This document shows, in pieces, positions 16,543-26,400 of a DNA stretch of 39,423 nucleotides. Within the stretch, counting starts at the first letter, position 1, and each line of letters starts with the position of its first letter. The notes under the pieces are model-generated. The model was not told where the DNA came from. It was given only the letters and a program-made list of their open reading frames with translations, and made no database searches. A program made the translations under genes and the position numbers. The stretch is from the NCBI GenBank assembly GCA_017550965.1, contig JAFZNK010000143.1:1-39423 (forward strand). Direction: 5' to 3'. The stretch comes from Thermoguttaceae bacterium (lineage in GTDB: Bacteria; Planctomycetota; Planctomycetia; Pirellulales; Thermoguttaceae).

Positions 16543-16656
16543 CGACGGTCCGAAGCCGGACGCGCGCTTCGCCAAAACGCAACAATAGAACCGCAGGCGG
16601 CATGACGCTTCTTGAAACCGCCGCTCGTAAGCGGCTCGGTCGCCCGAACGCCGCAG
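16543..16656 (+). repeat. R4 mosaic repeat, right flank of the Rpn gene
   Basis: Module order: CGGTCCGAAGCCGGACGCG, CGCCAAAACGCAA, CCGCAGGCGGCATGACG, CTTCTTGAAACCGCCGCTCG, GCGGCTCGGTCGCCCGAACG, CCGCAG. It is in the same direction as the left-flank copy, and highly similar over CTTCTTGAAACC..CGCCCGAACGCCGCAG. Confidence 0.75.
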
Positions 16657-16732
16657 ACAAACAGGGCGGCTTCGAGACGTTGTTTTTGAAATGCGCGTGT
16701 TTCGCGCAAACCGGGAGTCCGCGTCGGACCTC

Positions 16733-16761
16733 TTGCAATTCTCTTGCGGGCGCTATATCAT
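16733..16761 (+). promoter_or_regulatory. Promoter of xylB with a nearby palindrome
   Basis: TTGCAA, 17 nt, then TATCAT, about 48 nt before the coding start. Just downstream, AACTGATCAATT (16766-16777) is a near-palindrome over TGATCA placed where an operator could block transcription, but no regulator gene is in the window. Confidence 0.6.
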
Positions 16762-16809
16762 AGTATCAACTGATCAATTATATCGACGCCCTTATTCAGA
16801 AAGGAGAAT

Positions 16810-18342
16810 ATGTCGATGAGCGTTTACCTTGGAATCGACGTAGGCACGTCGGGCACTAAAGTATTGGCGATCCGTGAAGACGGAACGATTTTGGCGAGCG
16901 GAGTCGGCGAATATCCCTGTTACGCGCCCAAGCCGCTGTGGAGCGAACAGAACCCGGACGACTGGTGGAAGGCGGTCGTGGAAACGGTCCCCGCCGTCCT
17001 GGCGAAAGCGGGCGTTAAAGGCTCCGACGTCAAAGGAATCGGCTTGTCCGGCCAAATGCACGGCTCCGTTTTCCTTGATAAAAACGACGCGGTCATTCGT
17101 CCCGCGATCCTCTGGAACGACCAGCGCACCGCCAAGGAATGCGCCGAAATCGAAGCGGCGGCGGGCGGACGCGAAAAGCTCATCGAAATGGTCGCCAACC
17201 CCGCCATGAGCGGCTTTACCGCGCCGAAAATCGTCTGGCTTCGAAACAACGAGCCCGAGAATTTCGAACGCGTCGCCAAAGTCCTTCTGCCCAAAGACGA
17301 AATTCGCCGTCGTCTGACCGGCGACTACGCCACCGAGGTGAGCGACGCGAGCGGAACCCTGCTCCTGGACGTCGCCGGACGCAAGTGGTCCAAGCCCCTG
17401 CTCGACGCGCTTCAACTCGACGAATCGCTCCTGCCGACCGTCTACGAATCGGAAGACGTTACCGGCAAGTTGACCCAGGAAGCGGCGGAAGCGCTGGGAC
17501 TTACGACCGACTGCTTCGTCGTGGGCGGCGCGGGCGACTGCGCCGCGGGCGCGGTTGGCAACGGGATCGTTCGACCCGGCTCCCTCTCGACGTCGCTGGG
17601 CACGAGCGGCGTCGCGTTCGTTCATTCGGACGAATTGAAATTCGACAAACTCGGGCGCGTCCACACGTTCTGTCACGCGGTTCGCGGCAAGTGGCACATG
17701 ATGGGCGTCACGCTCTCGGCCGCCGGCTCGCTCCAATGGTTCCGCAACGCGCTGTGCATGGAACTGCGCGACAAAGCGAACGAACAGGGCGTCGACGTCT
17801 ACGATATTCTCACCTCGGAAGCCGCGAAAACGCCGATCGGCGCCGACGGTCTGTTCTTCCTGCCGTACCTGAGCGGCGAGCGCACCCCGCACGCCGACCC
17901 CGACGCGCGCGGCTGCTTCGTCGGCCTGACGCTCGCGCACGATCGCGGACGAATCGTTCGCTCGATTCTCGAGGGCGTGTGCTACTCGCTGCGCGAATCG
18001 ATCGACATTTTCCGCGGACTCGGCGTTCCTATCGACGAAATTCGCGCGTCCGGCGGCGGCGCCAAGAGCCCGTTCTGGCGTCAAATTCAGGCGGACGTCT
18101 TTGGAAGCAAAGTGACGACGCTCAATTCGGAAGAAGGCCCCGCGTTCGGCGTCGCGCTCCTCGCGGCGGTCGGCGGAGGCGACTATAAGAACGTTCAGGA
18201 AGCGTGCGACGCGACGATCTCGCGCGTCTCGGAACTTGCGCCCAACCCCGACGCGCAAAAGAAATACGACGCCGCCTTCCCGGTCTATCAGAAGTTGTAT
18301 CAGTCCCTGAAAGGCGACTTCAAAACGATCTCCGCGCTGTGA
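16810..18342 (+). CDS. xylB: Xylulokinase (FGGY family)
   Basis: The product is 510 aa from ATG 16810. AGGAG lies only 3 nt before it and 9 nt before a second ATG at 16816 (MSVYLGID), which may be the real start. FGGY-kinase motifs: YLGIDVGTSGTKVLAI, GLSGQMHGSVFLD, ILWNDQRTAKECAEI, GGAGDCAAGAVGNG, SLSTSLGTSG, LFFLPYLSGERTPHADPDA and ASGGGAKSPFWRQIQAD. The SGQMHG substrate loop is characteristic of xylulokinases. It phosphorylates D-xylulose to xylulose 5-phosphate. No xylose isomerase or transporter is adjacent, so it is a lone gene with its own promoter and a strong terminator after a repeat-filled 3' region. Confidence 0.93.
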   Translation: MSMSVYLGIDVGTSGTKVLAIREDGTILASGVGEYPCYAPKPLWSEQNPDDWWKAVVETVPAVLAKAGVKGSDVKGIGLSGQMHGSVFLDKNDAVIRPAILWNDQRTAKECAEIEAAAGGREKLIEMVANPAMSGFTAPKIVWLRNNEPENFERVAKVLLPKDEIRRRLTGDYATEVSDASGTLLLDVAGRKWSKPLLDALQLDESLLPTVYESEDVTGKLTQEAAEALGLTTDCFVVGGAGDCAAGAVGNGIVRPGSLSTSLGTSGVAFVHSDELKFDKLGRVHTFCHAVRGKWHMMGVTLSAAGSLQWFRNALCMELRDKANEQGVDVYDILTSEAAKTPIGADGLFFLPYLSGERTPHADPDARGCFVGLTLAHDRGRIVRSILEGVCYSLRESIDIFRGLGVPIDEIRASGGGAKSPFWRQIQADVFGSKVTTLNSEEGPAFGVALLAAVGGGDYKNVQEACDATISRVSELAPNPDAQKKYDAAFPVYQKLYQSLKGDFKTISAL

Positions 18343-18369
18343 CGAAAAGAACGGCGTCGATTAACGCGA

Positions 18370-18430
18370 CGCCAAAACGCAAAATTGGAGCCGCGGGCGG
18401 CAGGGCGCCCATGTCGCCCGAACGACGCAG
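18370..18430 (+). repeat. R4 mosaic repeat after xylB
   Basis: CGCCAAAACGCAAAATTGGA, GCCGCGGGCGGCAGGGCGC, CGCCCGAACGACGCAG. It is preceded and followed by the GTCGATTAACGCG module and runs into the R1 copy at 18464. Confidence 0.65.
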
Positions 18431-18463
18431 GCAACGTCGATTAACGCGTCGCCATAACTCTTG

Positions 18464-18490
18464 TCCATCCGGGGATTTACATCCCCGGCT
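18464..18490 (-). repeat. R1 palindromic repeat, inverted copy after xylB
   Basis: TCCATCCGGGG / ATTTACATCCCCGGCT is the reverse complement of the R1 form. It is preceded by GTCGATTAACGCGTCGCCA and TAACTCTTG, identical to the region after pyrH. Confidence 0.75.
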
Positions 18491-18501
18491 ATGAAGACGC
18501 A

Positions 18502-18547
18502 AAAACCGCCGCCGACCCATATTGAGTCGGCGGCGGTTTTGTTTTTT
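18502..18547 (+). terminator. Strong terminator between xylB and the TIGR03000 gene
   Basis: AAAACCGCCGCCGAC and GTCGGCGGCGGTTTT form a perfect 15-bp stem with a 9-nt loop, followed by G and six T's. The A-run on the other side makes it work for the convergent minus-strand gene too. Confidence 0.9.
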
Positions 18548-18568
18548 ATCGGAACTGCGACTACAAGC

Positions 18569-19681
18569 TCATTTGCTGTACGCGTACGCTTCGTTGTCGC
18601 GGAGCGTCAGGTTGAACGCCATCGACGTGGAGTCGCCGGCGGTCAACGTCGTCGTTTGAACGTCTTCGAACGTCTTGCCGTTGCGAACGGCGACGACGCG
18701 AATCTCAAATTCGTACGTTTCGCCAAATTCGAGGTTGCGCGCGGCGAAGGTGCGCAACGCGCCCTTCTGCTTGGTGCGATACCCGTTGACGTAGACGACG
18801 GAGTCTTCCGGAACGAGCATCTTAATGAAGCTGGAACTGTCGTTCGTCGGATCCTCTTCGGGCGCGGAATTGAACGTGTCGATCGGTCTGCTCTGATCTT
18901 CGTCGTTCATTTCGGCGGCGGGAACGGCGGGAGAATCGGAATCCAGATCGTCGGTCGAAACGGCGGAAGCGGGTTCCTGATCGGATTTCGCGCCTTCCTG
19001 AAGACCGGTCGCGGGATCGAGCGGATGAGTTTCGCCGGGCGCGTAGCCGTTTCCGCAGCAGGAGCGGGGCGCGTAGACGGCCGGATCGCAAGGTCCGCAC
19101 GCGGGAGCGCAAGCCATGGGCGCGCAAGGATCGCACGCGTCGACGGCGCAAGGCGACCAATCGCCGTAGCAGCAGTCGTCGCAAACGGTCCAGCAGGGAT
19201 CGCAGACGTACGCCGGACGGCAGTAGTCAAAGGAGCCGAACAGGAAATTGCGAACGCCGCGAAGAACAGCTTCGGGAACGCGCAACGCCGTGCGAACGGG
19301 CGCGCGCAGGAAATTGCGAACGGGACCTCCGGACGCAGGAGCCCAGCCGTATTCGTCGGCGTAGCCGTAATCGTACGCGACGGGATACCCGTAATCGACG
19401 TAATAACCGTCGTCGACCGATTCCGCCTGACCGGCGCAGGAAGCGCATTCGCCGTAGGAGCCGTCGATCGCGCTCGACGCGTAAGCCGAGTAGCTCATGT
19501 CGCCGAACGTAATCGCCTCGCCGGCGAAGAAATCGTCGGAAACCGCCGCCGATCTCGACGGAACAAGACCTTTAAACAAACCGGACCCCAACAGTCCGTC
19601 GGCCGCGAAAGCGTTGGAAGCGACGGCGACCGTCGCGACGACGGCGACGCAACGCAGCGCGAATTTAACGTTGAATTTCAT
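18569..19681 (-). CDS. Secreted Cys-rich protein with C-terminal TIGR03000 domain
   Basis: The product is 370 aa; ATG 19681 has GAGGAG upstream. A signal peptide ends at VASNAFA before ADG. Residues about 55-130 are Tyr/Gly-rich (DDGYYVDYGYPVAYDYGY). Residues about 153-215 are packed with Cys in short CDPC/CGPC/CC units. An acidic linker follows. Residues about 282-360 match the planctomycete TIGR03000 pattern (LVPEDSVVYVNGYRTKQKGA..TFAARNLEFGETYEFEIR..TAGDS). The function of TIGR03000 proteins is unknown; export and many Cys suggest a disulfide-linked envelope or surface component. It is divergent from the alpha-2-macroglobulin gene across a 744-nt gap. Confidence 0.85.
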   Translation of the reverse strand: MKFNVKFALRCVAVVATVAVASNAFAADGLLGSGLFKGLVPSRSAAVSDDFFAGEAITFGDMSYSAYASSAIDGSYGECASCAGQAESVDDGYYVDYGYPVAYDYGYADEYGWAPASGGPVRNFLRAPVRTALRVPEAVLRGVRNFLFGSFDYCRPAYVCDPCWTVCDDCCYGDWSPCAVDACDPCAPMACAPACGPCDPAVYAPRSCCGNGYAPGETHPLDPATGLQEGAKSDQEPASAVSTDDLDSDSPAVPAAEMNDEDQSRPIDTFNSAPEEDPTNDSSSFIKMLVPEDSVVYVNGYRTKQKGALRTFAARNLEFGETYEFEIRVVAVRNGKTFEDVQTTTLTAGDSTSMAFNLTLRDNEAYAYSK

Positions 19682-19907
19682 AGCAATACTCCTCTACGCC
19701 TGGTCGACGCTCGAACAAACTTCGGACGCCTAACGTTCGACGAAACGACCCGCGACCCCGCGAACCGTCTCCGGTTATCTCTGACGTTCGCCCCGCCTTC
19801 TCGCGCGGCCGACGAACGTTTCTTTCTCATGACGCAAGCAAATCTTTTCGCATTTTAAGCGCTTTAACAAAATTTACCCGTCTTTCTATATCGCATATTT
19901 TGCCTAT

Positions 19908-19936
19908 ATTCTAACGTCTAAAAAGTCCTTTTACAA
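19908..19936 (-). promoter_or_regulatory. Probable promoter of the TIGR03000 gene
   Basis: Minus strand TTGTAA, 17 nt, TAGAAT, in an AT-rich stretch. It implies a leader of about 220 nt. Confidence 0.45.
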
Positions 19937-20318
19937 GTATATTCCCAATATTTTTTCTACTTTTCGGAAATTATACTTGTTGTAACAGTTGTTTCGGACT
20001 CTAAAAAAACGCTAAAGTTTTGGCAAATTGCGTCGACGCGCGTCTGAGCCGTCAGGCAATGCGCCGAATTCGACGCGTCGCTTGCCAATAATCGAAATTT
20101 TTAACCGGAAATGTAAAAAAATCTTTTATAGCCGCTGATTTCGGCGCTACATATATATTGAAAACAATCGTTACAAACCGACCTTTTAATTTTTTCCTGA
20201 AAAATCCGCAAAAAAACCGCAACGCCCAATCGGGCGCGGCAACTATCCTCGAGGGCGCGTTCGGCGACGGACGAGTCGCTTCGCGTCGGCGCCCTCTGCG
20301 GAAAATAACAACGAACGC
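19937..20318. other. Divergent intergenic region
   Basis: This is an AT-rich stretch followed by GC-richer sequence between the two divergent promoters. A minus-strand frame (20052-20438) overlaps the start of the neighbouring gene and lacks a ribosome site, so it is not taken as a gene. No repeat of the R1, R2 or R4 type is seen here. Confidence 0.4.
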
Positions 20319-20347
20319 TTGAAGTTTCTTTCCCGTTTTGTTATGAT
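20319..20347 (+). promoter_or_regulatory. Promoter of the alpha-2-macroglobulin gene
   Basis: TTGAAG, exactly 17 nt, then TATGAT, about 78 nt before the start codon. Confidence 0.7.
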
Positions 20348-20425
20348 TCCAGAAACAAACGAAACGACCGCGCGTTTTGCGCGGCAAGCCGTTCCGAAAA
20401 GCCTTTCCAATAAAGGAACATCGAA

Positions 20426-23400
20426 ATGCGTCAGACATTTAACGCCTCGACTCGCCGAATCGGCGCGCTCTTTTTGGCTTTCGTTCTAACGATCGCCGGC
20501 GCGGCTATTGCGGCTCCCGATTTAATCGCTCCGCGCGGCGGTCGCGTCGTAAGACCCGCGCGACCTGGAGAACAAGCTGTGAAAAAAATCGATCCGAACA
20601 CAAAAGAACTGCCCTTCGCCGGTTTGGCGGCCAAATCGTCCGAAGAACAGGCCAAAGAGCTTGACGGCAAATCGAGCGAAGAGCTCATGAAGGCGGCGGA
20701 CGCGCTGTTAAACGAAAATATGGTCGCCGACTCGCGCGTCGTCTACAAGAGCCTGCTCGTTCCGAAAACCGACGAAGACGCGTTTATTACGGCGCTAAGA
20801 AAGTACGCGGAAACGACTCAACGTCTGGAAAACAACGAAACCGGGTACGCGGAACTCGAACAGACGCTCGAAGGCGCGCTGGAGGCGCGGCCCGATTCCT
20901 GGCAGGTCAAGAAGCAGGTCGCCGAGCTCTACGGCTACCTTCCGGACACGGGCTACATGCTCGACGGGCAATTCGTCTACACGCACGATTGGCGCGAGGA
21001 CCTGCTCTCGTGCCACGACCGTAAACGCGTTCGCAAATTGCAAATCTACGCGGACGCTCTTGCGATCGTTCAAGCGGAAATTCAAAAGAAGCGCGACGAG
21101 GGCGCGAAGAGCTTTTCGGAATATCGCGCTTTCTATATTTCTTTCGCCGATTGTTTCGAAAACGGCGCGTATAACTACTGGCGTCAGCAGAAGTTGACCG
21201 ATCTTTCCACCCTTGCCGACTACGTTCCCAACGACTACGCGTACCGCGAAAATCGCAACTCCGGAGCGCCCGTCGACGCGGAAGGAAATCCGATTTTCTT
21301 CACCGCTCCCGAATCGTTCGAAGCCGCGAAAAACGACGGCGAACGGCGCCAGTTCCTGTTTAGCGAACTTCTGGAAATCGATCCGGCTTCCAAACAATAC
21401 GTCCTGAACGTCCGCTCGCAGGAAGCGCAGCAGGTCTTTGGCGTTCAGACGCTCGCCGCCTACCGATTCTTCTTCAACGAAGATTCCGGAGCCGACCAGG
21501 AAGAGCGTCAGGCGGGAATCTGGGCGCTTAACACGCTCGCCGACGACGAAACGATCGCCAGGACGGCGACCGGCGTCAAGCGTTTCAAGCTCCCTCCGGA
21601 ATACGACTATATCAACATGTGGTATGAAACGCTCGAAGAACGCCCGTCCGACGCAAACGGCGTTCTTATGAATATCGCGCAGGAATACCAGAACCGACGC
21701 CAGCTTGACAAAGCGGCGAAAATCTGGAGCCAGATTCTCGAACGCAAAGATCTTCCCAAACACGTCGAAGAAAACGCCAAACGCGCGCTCGCGCAAATCG
21801 TCGAGCCGCGCGTCTCGATCGACGGCAGCTCCGTCGTCGCGGGGACCGACGCCAGTCTGAACGTCCGGTTCCGCAACGCGACCGGCGCGGAAGTCGTCGC
21901 CAAAAAACTTAACGTCGACGAAGTTCTTAAAATCGCGCGAACCGACAAGTTCTGGAAGGAAAACGGCCGTATCGGCGGGCTAGCCAACGTCCTCAACATG
22001 ATTTTGCAGGATAAATTCGCGCCGAACAAAGACGAGAACTACAGAAATCGAGCCGACGTCAAGAATTTGCTCAAAGCGATTGAAAAAGTCGACTTCGTCG
22101 GCGAGGAAGTCGCGCGTTACTCGATCGATTTGGATCCCGATCCGAACCATTACGACCGCGTCGCGCCGCTAAATCTGCCCGTCAAAGAGCCGGGCGCGTA
22201 CCTGGTCGAAATCGCCGCCAACGACGGCAATAAAGACGTCGCGGTCGTATGGCTGCGCGACGTCGCGATCGTCAAGAAACAATTTGAGGAAGGCAACCGC
22301 TATTTCGCGCTCGACGCGAACGACGGCGAGCCGCTCGTCGAACAAACGATCGAATTCTTCGTCGTCCACCATCGCTGGAACAACGGCAAACAGACGGTCC
22401 GAACGAAGAGTTTTTCAAAACGAACCGACAAGAGCGGCTCCGTCCTCTTCGACAACAAGGAAATACCCGACGACGAGTCGACGCAAGTCCTCGCTATCGT
22501 TCCTAAAGACGACAAAAAAGGCGCCGATCAATATTCGTTCATGGATTTCCAAGGCCTCTGGCGAATCTTCGCGGGGGACGACGTCTTCCGCAACACGCGC
22601 GCGTTCTTCGTTTCCGACCGGCCGATCTACCGTCCGAAACAAAAGGCGGAATTCAAATTCATCGTCGGAGACGCCCAATACGACGCCCCCGACGACAATC
22701 GCTGGGCGGGCCAGACGGTCGATTATCAAATCACCGCGCCCAACGGCGACAAAGTCGCGGAAAAACGCGTGACGCTCGACGAATACGGCGCGTTTGCCGA
22801 TTCGTTTGAAATACCCGGCGACGCGCAATTGGGAGTCTACAACGTTCAACTCTACAAGAAAAACGACTCCAACGGAAATATCGAATACTGGCTCGGCGAC
22901 GGCTCGTTCCGACTTGAAGAATACCGCAAGCCGGAGTTTCAGGTAACCGTCGACGCGCCCAAAGACCCCGTCGCGCTCGGCGACTCGTTCAAAGCGAAAG
23001 TCAACGCGAAATACTACTTCGGCGCGCCGGTCGCCAACGCGATCGTCTCCTATAAAGTTACCAGAACCAATTACCGCTCCTCCTACTACCCCGCGCGGTA
23101 TTGGGACTGGTTCTACGGCTGCGGCTACTGGCAGTTCACTTACGACTGCGAGTGGTACCCCGGCTGGTTCCGTTGGGGCTGCTGCAAGCTCCCGCCCTTC
23201 TACGCGCCGCGCTCCGCCGGAGTTCCGGAAGTCGTCGTCGAAGGAGAAGCGAAACTCGAAGCGGACGGAACGTTTGAAATCGAAGTCGATTCGTCCCTGG
23301 CGAGATTGATCTATCCCAACGACGACCAGGAATATGAAATCAGCGCCGACGTCACCGATCAGTCGCGTCGAACGATCTCCGGCAAGGGGAAAGTCTACGC

Positions 23401-26400
23401 GGCGCGCAAGCCGTTCCAGACGTACGTCTGGTTCGATCGCGGGTACTTCCGCGTCGGCGACACGATGAATCTTGGATTCCAGGCGCGTCGGCTCGACGGC
23501 AAGCCGGTTTCCGGAAACGCTGTTGTCAAACTGTATCAGGTCGCGTACGAAAAAACCGACGACAAATCGGTCAAACCGATTGAAACGGAAGTCTTTACGC
23601 AGGAACTCAAGACAAACGACGAGGGCAAAGGAACCGTCGAAATCGTGGCGGCGAACCCCGGCCAATACCGCGTCTCGTGCGTCGTCACGTCCGAAAACGG
23701 CGTCGCGGAAGAGGGCGGTCAGCTCGTTATCGTGCGCGGTCAAACGACGGCGACGGCCAAAAACGCCGACTACCGATTCAACTCGCTTGAAATTATTCCC
23801 GACAAGCCCGAATACTCCGTCGGCGACGTCGCGCATATTCAGCTAGCGTCGAACAATCCCGACGCGTACGTGCTTTTCAACGCGCGTCCGAAAGGGGACG
23901 TCGTCGTTGGCGCGCCGACGTTCATTAAGCTCGACAAGGGAGTCGCTTACGTCGACGTTCCCATCGAAGTCGCCGACCAGCCGAACATTTTCGTTCAGGC
24001 GACGACCGTCTTCGACGGCAAGTTGTTCGCCGAACAAAAAGAACTTGCGGTTCCCCCCGAGAAACGCGTTCTGGACGTCGCGGTCGAACCGAACGCCGAG
24101 CGCGTCAAGCCCGGTCAGAAAGCCGCGATTAAATTGCGCCTGACCGACGTGGACGGCAAGCCCGTCGTCGGCCAGACCGTCGTGACCGTCTACGACAAGT
24201 CGCTCGAATACGTCTCCGGCGGAAGCAACGTCGGCGACGTGCGCGAGTTCTTCTGGAAGTGGCGACGCAACGCCAGTTTAGGCTCCATGGACAACTTGTC
24301 GCAATCGACGTTCTTCAACGTCCTCCATTACGTCTATCCGGACGAAGCGCAACGTCGGCTCAGCCCGATCGGCGTCTTTGGAAACGAGATCGAATTCAGC
24401 GGCAATATGAACGGATTGGCCTACGGCGCCATGGGCGGCATGGGCGGCGGCAGGGCCCTGAGAAAGGGCGCCGCGATGAGATCAAGAGCGGCCGCTTTTG
24501 AAGACGACATGGTCGTCGAAGAAGCCGAAGCGATGGAATTTGACGCCGCGGCGGAAGCGCCGATGGCGTCGATGGCTATGGCGGACGGAGCTATGCCCGC
24601 CCCCGCCGCCGCGCCCATGATGGCCAAAGCGATGTTGACCAACGGATTCGACGAAGCCAAGAGGGAAAAACAGGCGGATAAAGACGCCGGCGACGGCGAA
24701 GACGCGCCGCTTGTCGAGGCGACGGTTCGCAAGAATCTCGCCGACGTCGCCTACTGGGCCGCCGACCTTAAGCCGGACGACAACGGCGTGATCGAAATCG
24801 AAGTCGACATGCCCGAGAACCTCACGACGTGGAAGATCGCCGCGTGGTCGGTCGGCGCGGGCCTGCGCGTCGGCTCCGGCGAGTCGGAAATCGTCACGAG
24901 CAAAGACGTGATCATTCGCATGCAGAAGCCGCGATTCCTGACGCAAAAGGACGAAGTCGTCTTCTCGGCGAACGTTCACAACTATCTCGATTCCGAAAAG
25001 AAAGTTCGCGTCTCGCTCGAATTCCCGACCGACGATCCCGAAAAATCGACCGCGACCCTGACGTTCCTTGACGGCGTCGAACAGACGCGCGACGTAGTCG
25101 TTCCCGCGGGCGGCGAGACGCGCGTCGACTGGACGGTTCGCGCCGACGGCCCCGGCGTCGCGACGCTGCTCATGAAAGCGCTTACGAACGAAGAGTCCGA
25201 CGCGATTCAGGATACGATCGTCGTCAACGAGCACGGAATCTCCAAGCAAATCGCCGTCTCCGGCGTCGTGTTTCCCGCAGAACCGTCCGAAACGAAGTCC
25301 GACGAGCCGAACGTTCGCGAGTCGACCTTTACGCTGACGATTCCCGCGGAGCGTCGCGAAGAAACGACGAAGTTGACCGTTCGCTTCTCCCCGACTCTCG
25401 CGGGCGCGATTTTCGACGCGCTCCCGTACCTGTGCGAATATCCGTACGGATGCACCGAGCAGACGCTCAACAAGTTCCTGCCGCTGGTCATGACGCAACG
25501 CGCGTTGCAAGACGCCGGCGTGGACCTCGCCGCGCTTCAGACGAAAAAAGCGAATCTGAACGCGCAGGAACTCGGCGACGCGCAGGAACGCGCGAAGCAA
25601 TGGCAAAAACGCAACCCGCTCAACGAGCCGGTCTTCGATATCGACGTCGTGCGTAAGCGAACCGAAGAAGGGGTCGCGAAGTTGCAGTCGATGCAAAACG
25701 GCGACGGCGGCTGGGGCTGGTTCTACGGGCCCGGCGAGCGGTCGACCGCGCGCCTGACCGCGCTGGTCGCCAGAGGGCTTCAAAAGGCGCTCGAATGCGA
25801 TCAGCAAGTCGATCAAAACGCGATCGAGCGCGGCAAACAATGGTTGATGAACTACGAGCGCGAACAGGCGTTAAAGATTATTCGCGGCAAAGTTTGGGAC
25901 GACGAGAAGAAACGCGAACAAGGCGCGTGGGACAAATGGAAGCGCGAGGCCGATTCGACCGACGCGGCCGTCTACTTCGCGCTCGCCGAACTCGGCGTTC
26001 ATCCGAGCGGATTCTCCGAGGAATACGTCGATTACGAAAAAGCGGAGCTCAACGCGTCCGATCCGTTCGCGGTTCACGCCGTCATGAAAGAGCTGATTTG
26101 GGAAGCGCGAACCGACGTCCAGCTCTACCCGCTCTCGACCTACGCGATCGCGCTGACCGAAGAGCCGAACCTCTCCGACGACGGCAAGTTGCGCGTCGAA
26201 ACGATCTTGCGGCTCCTGTCGCAATATCGCAAAGTCGACGACGAGAACCAGACGGTCTGGCTCGATCTGGGCCGCGTGAACGGCTGGTATTTCTGGTCGT
26301 GGTACTGCGGCGAGTACGAGACGCAGGCGTACTATCTGCGGCTCCTGCAGCGCGTCGACAAAGCGACGCTTCAGAAGCTCGGTATTGAAGACGACGCCTC

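Noticed and set aside
20052..20438. Minus-strand frame of 128 codons in the divergent region
   Set aside because: It overlaps the start of the macroglobulin gene and its promoter, is basic and unlike any family, and has no ribosome site.
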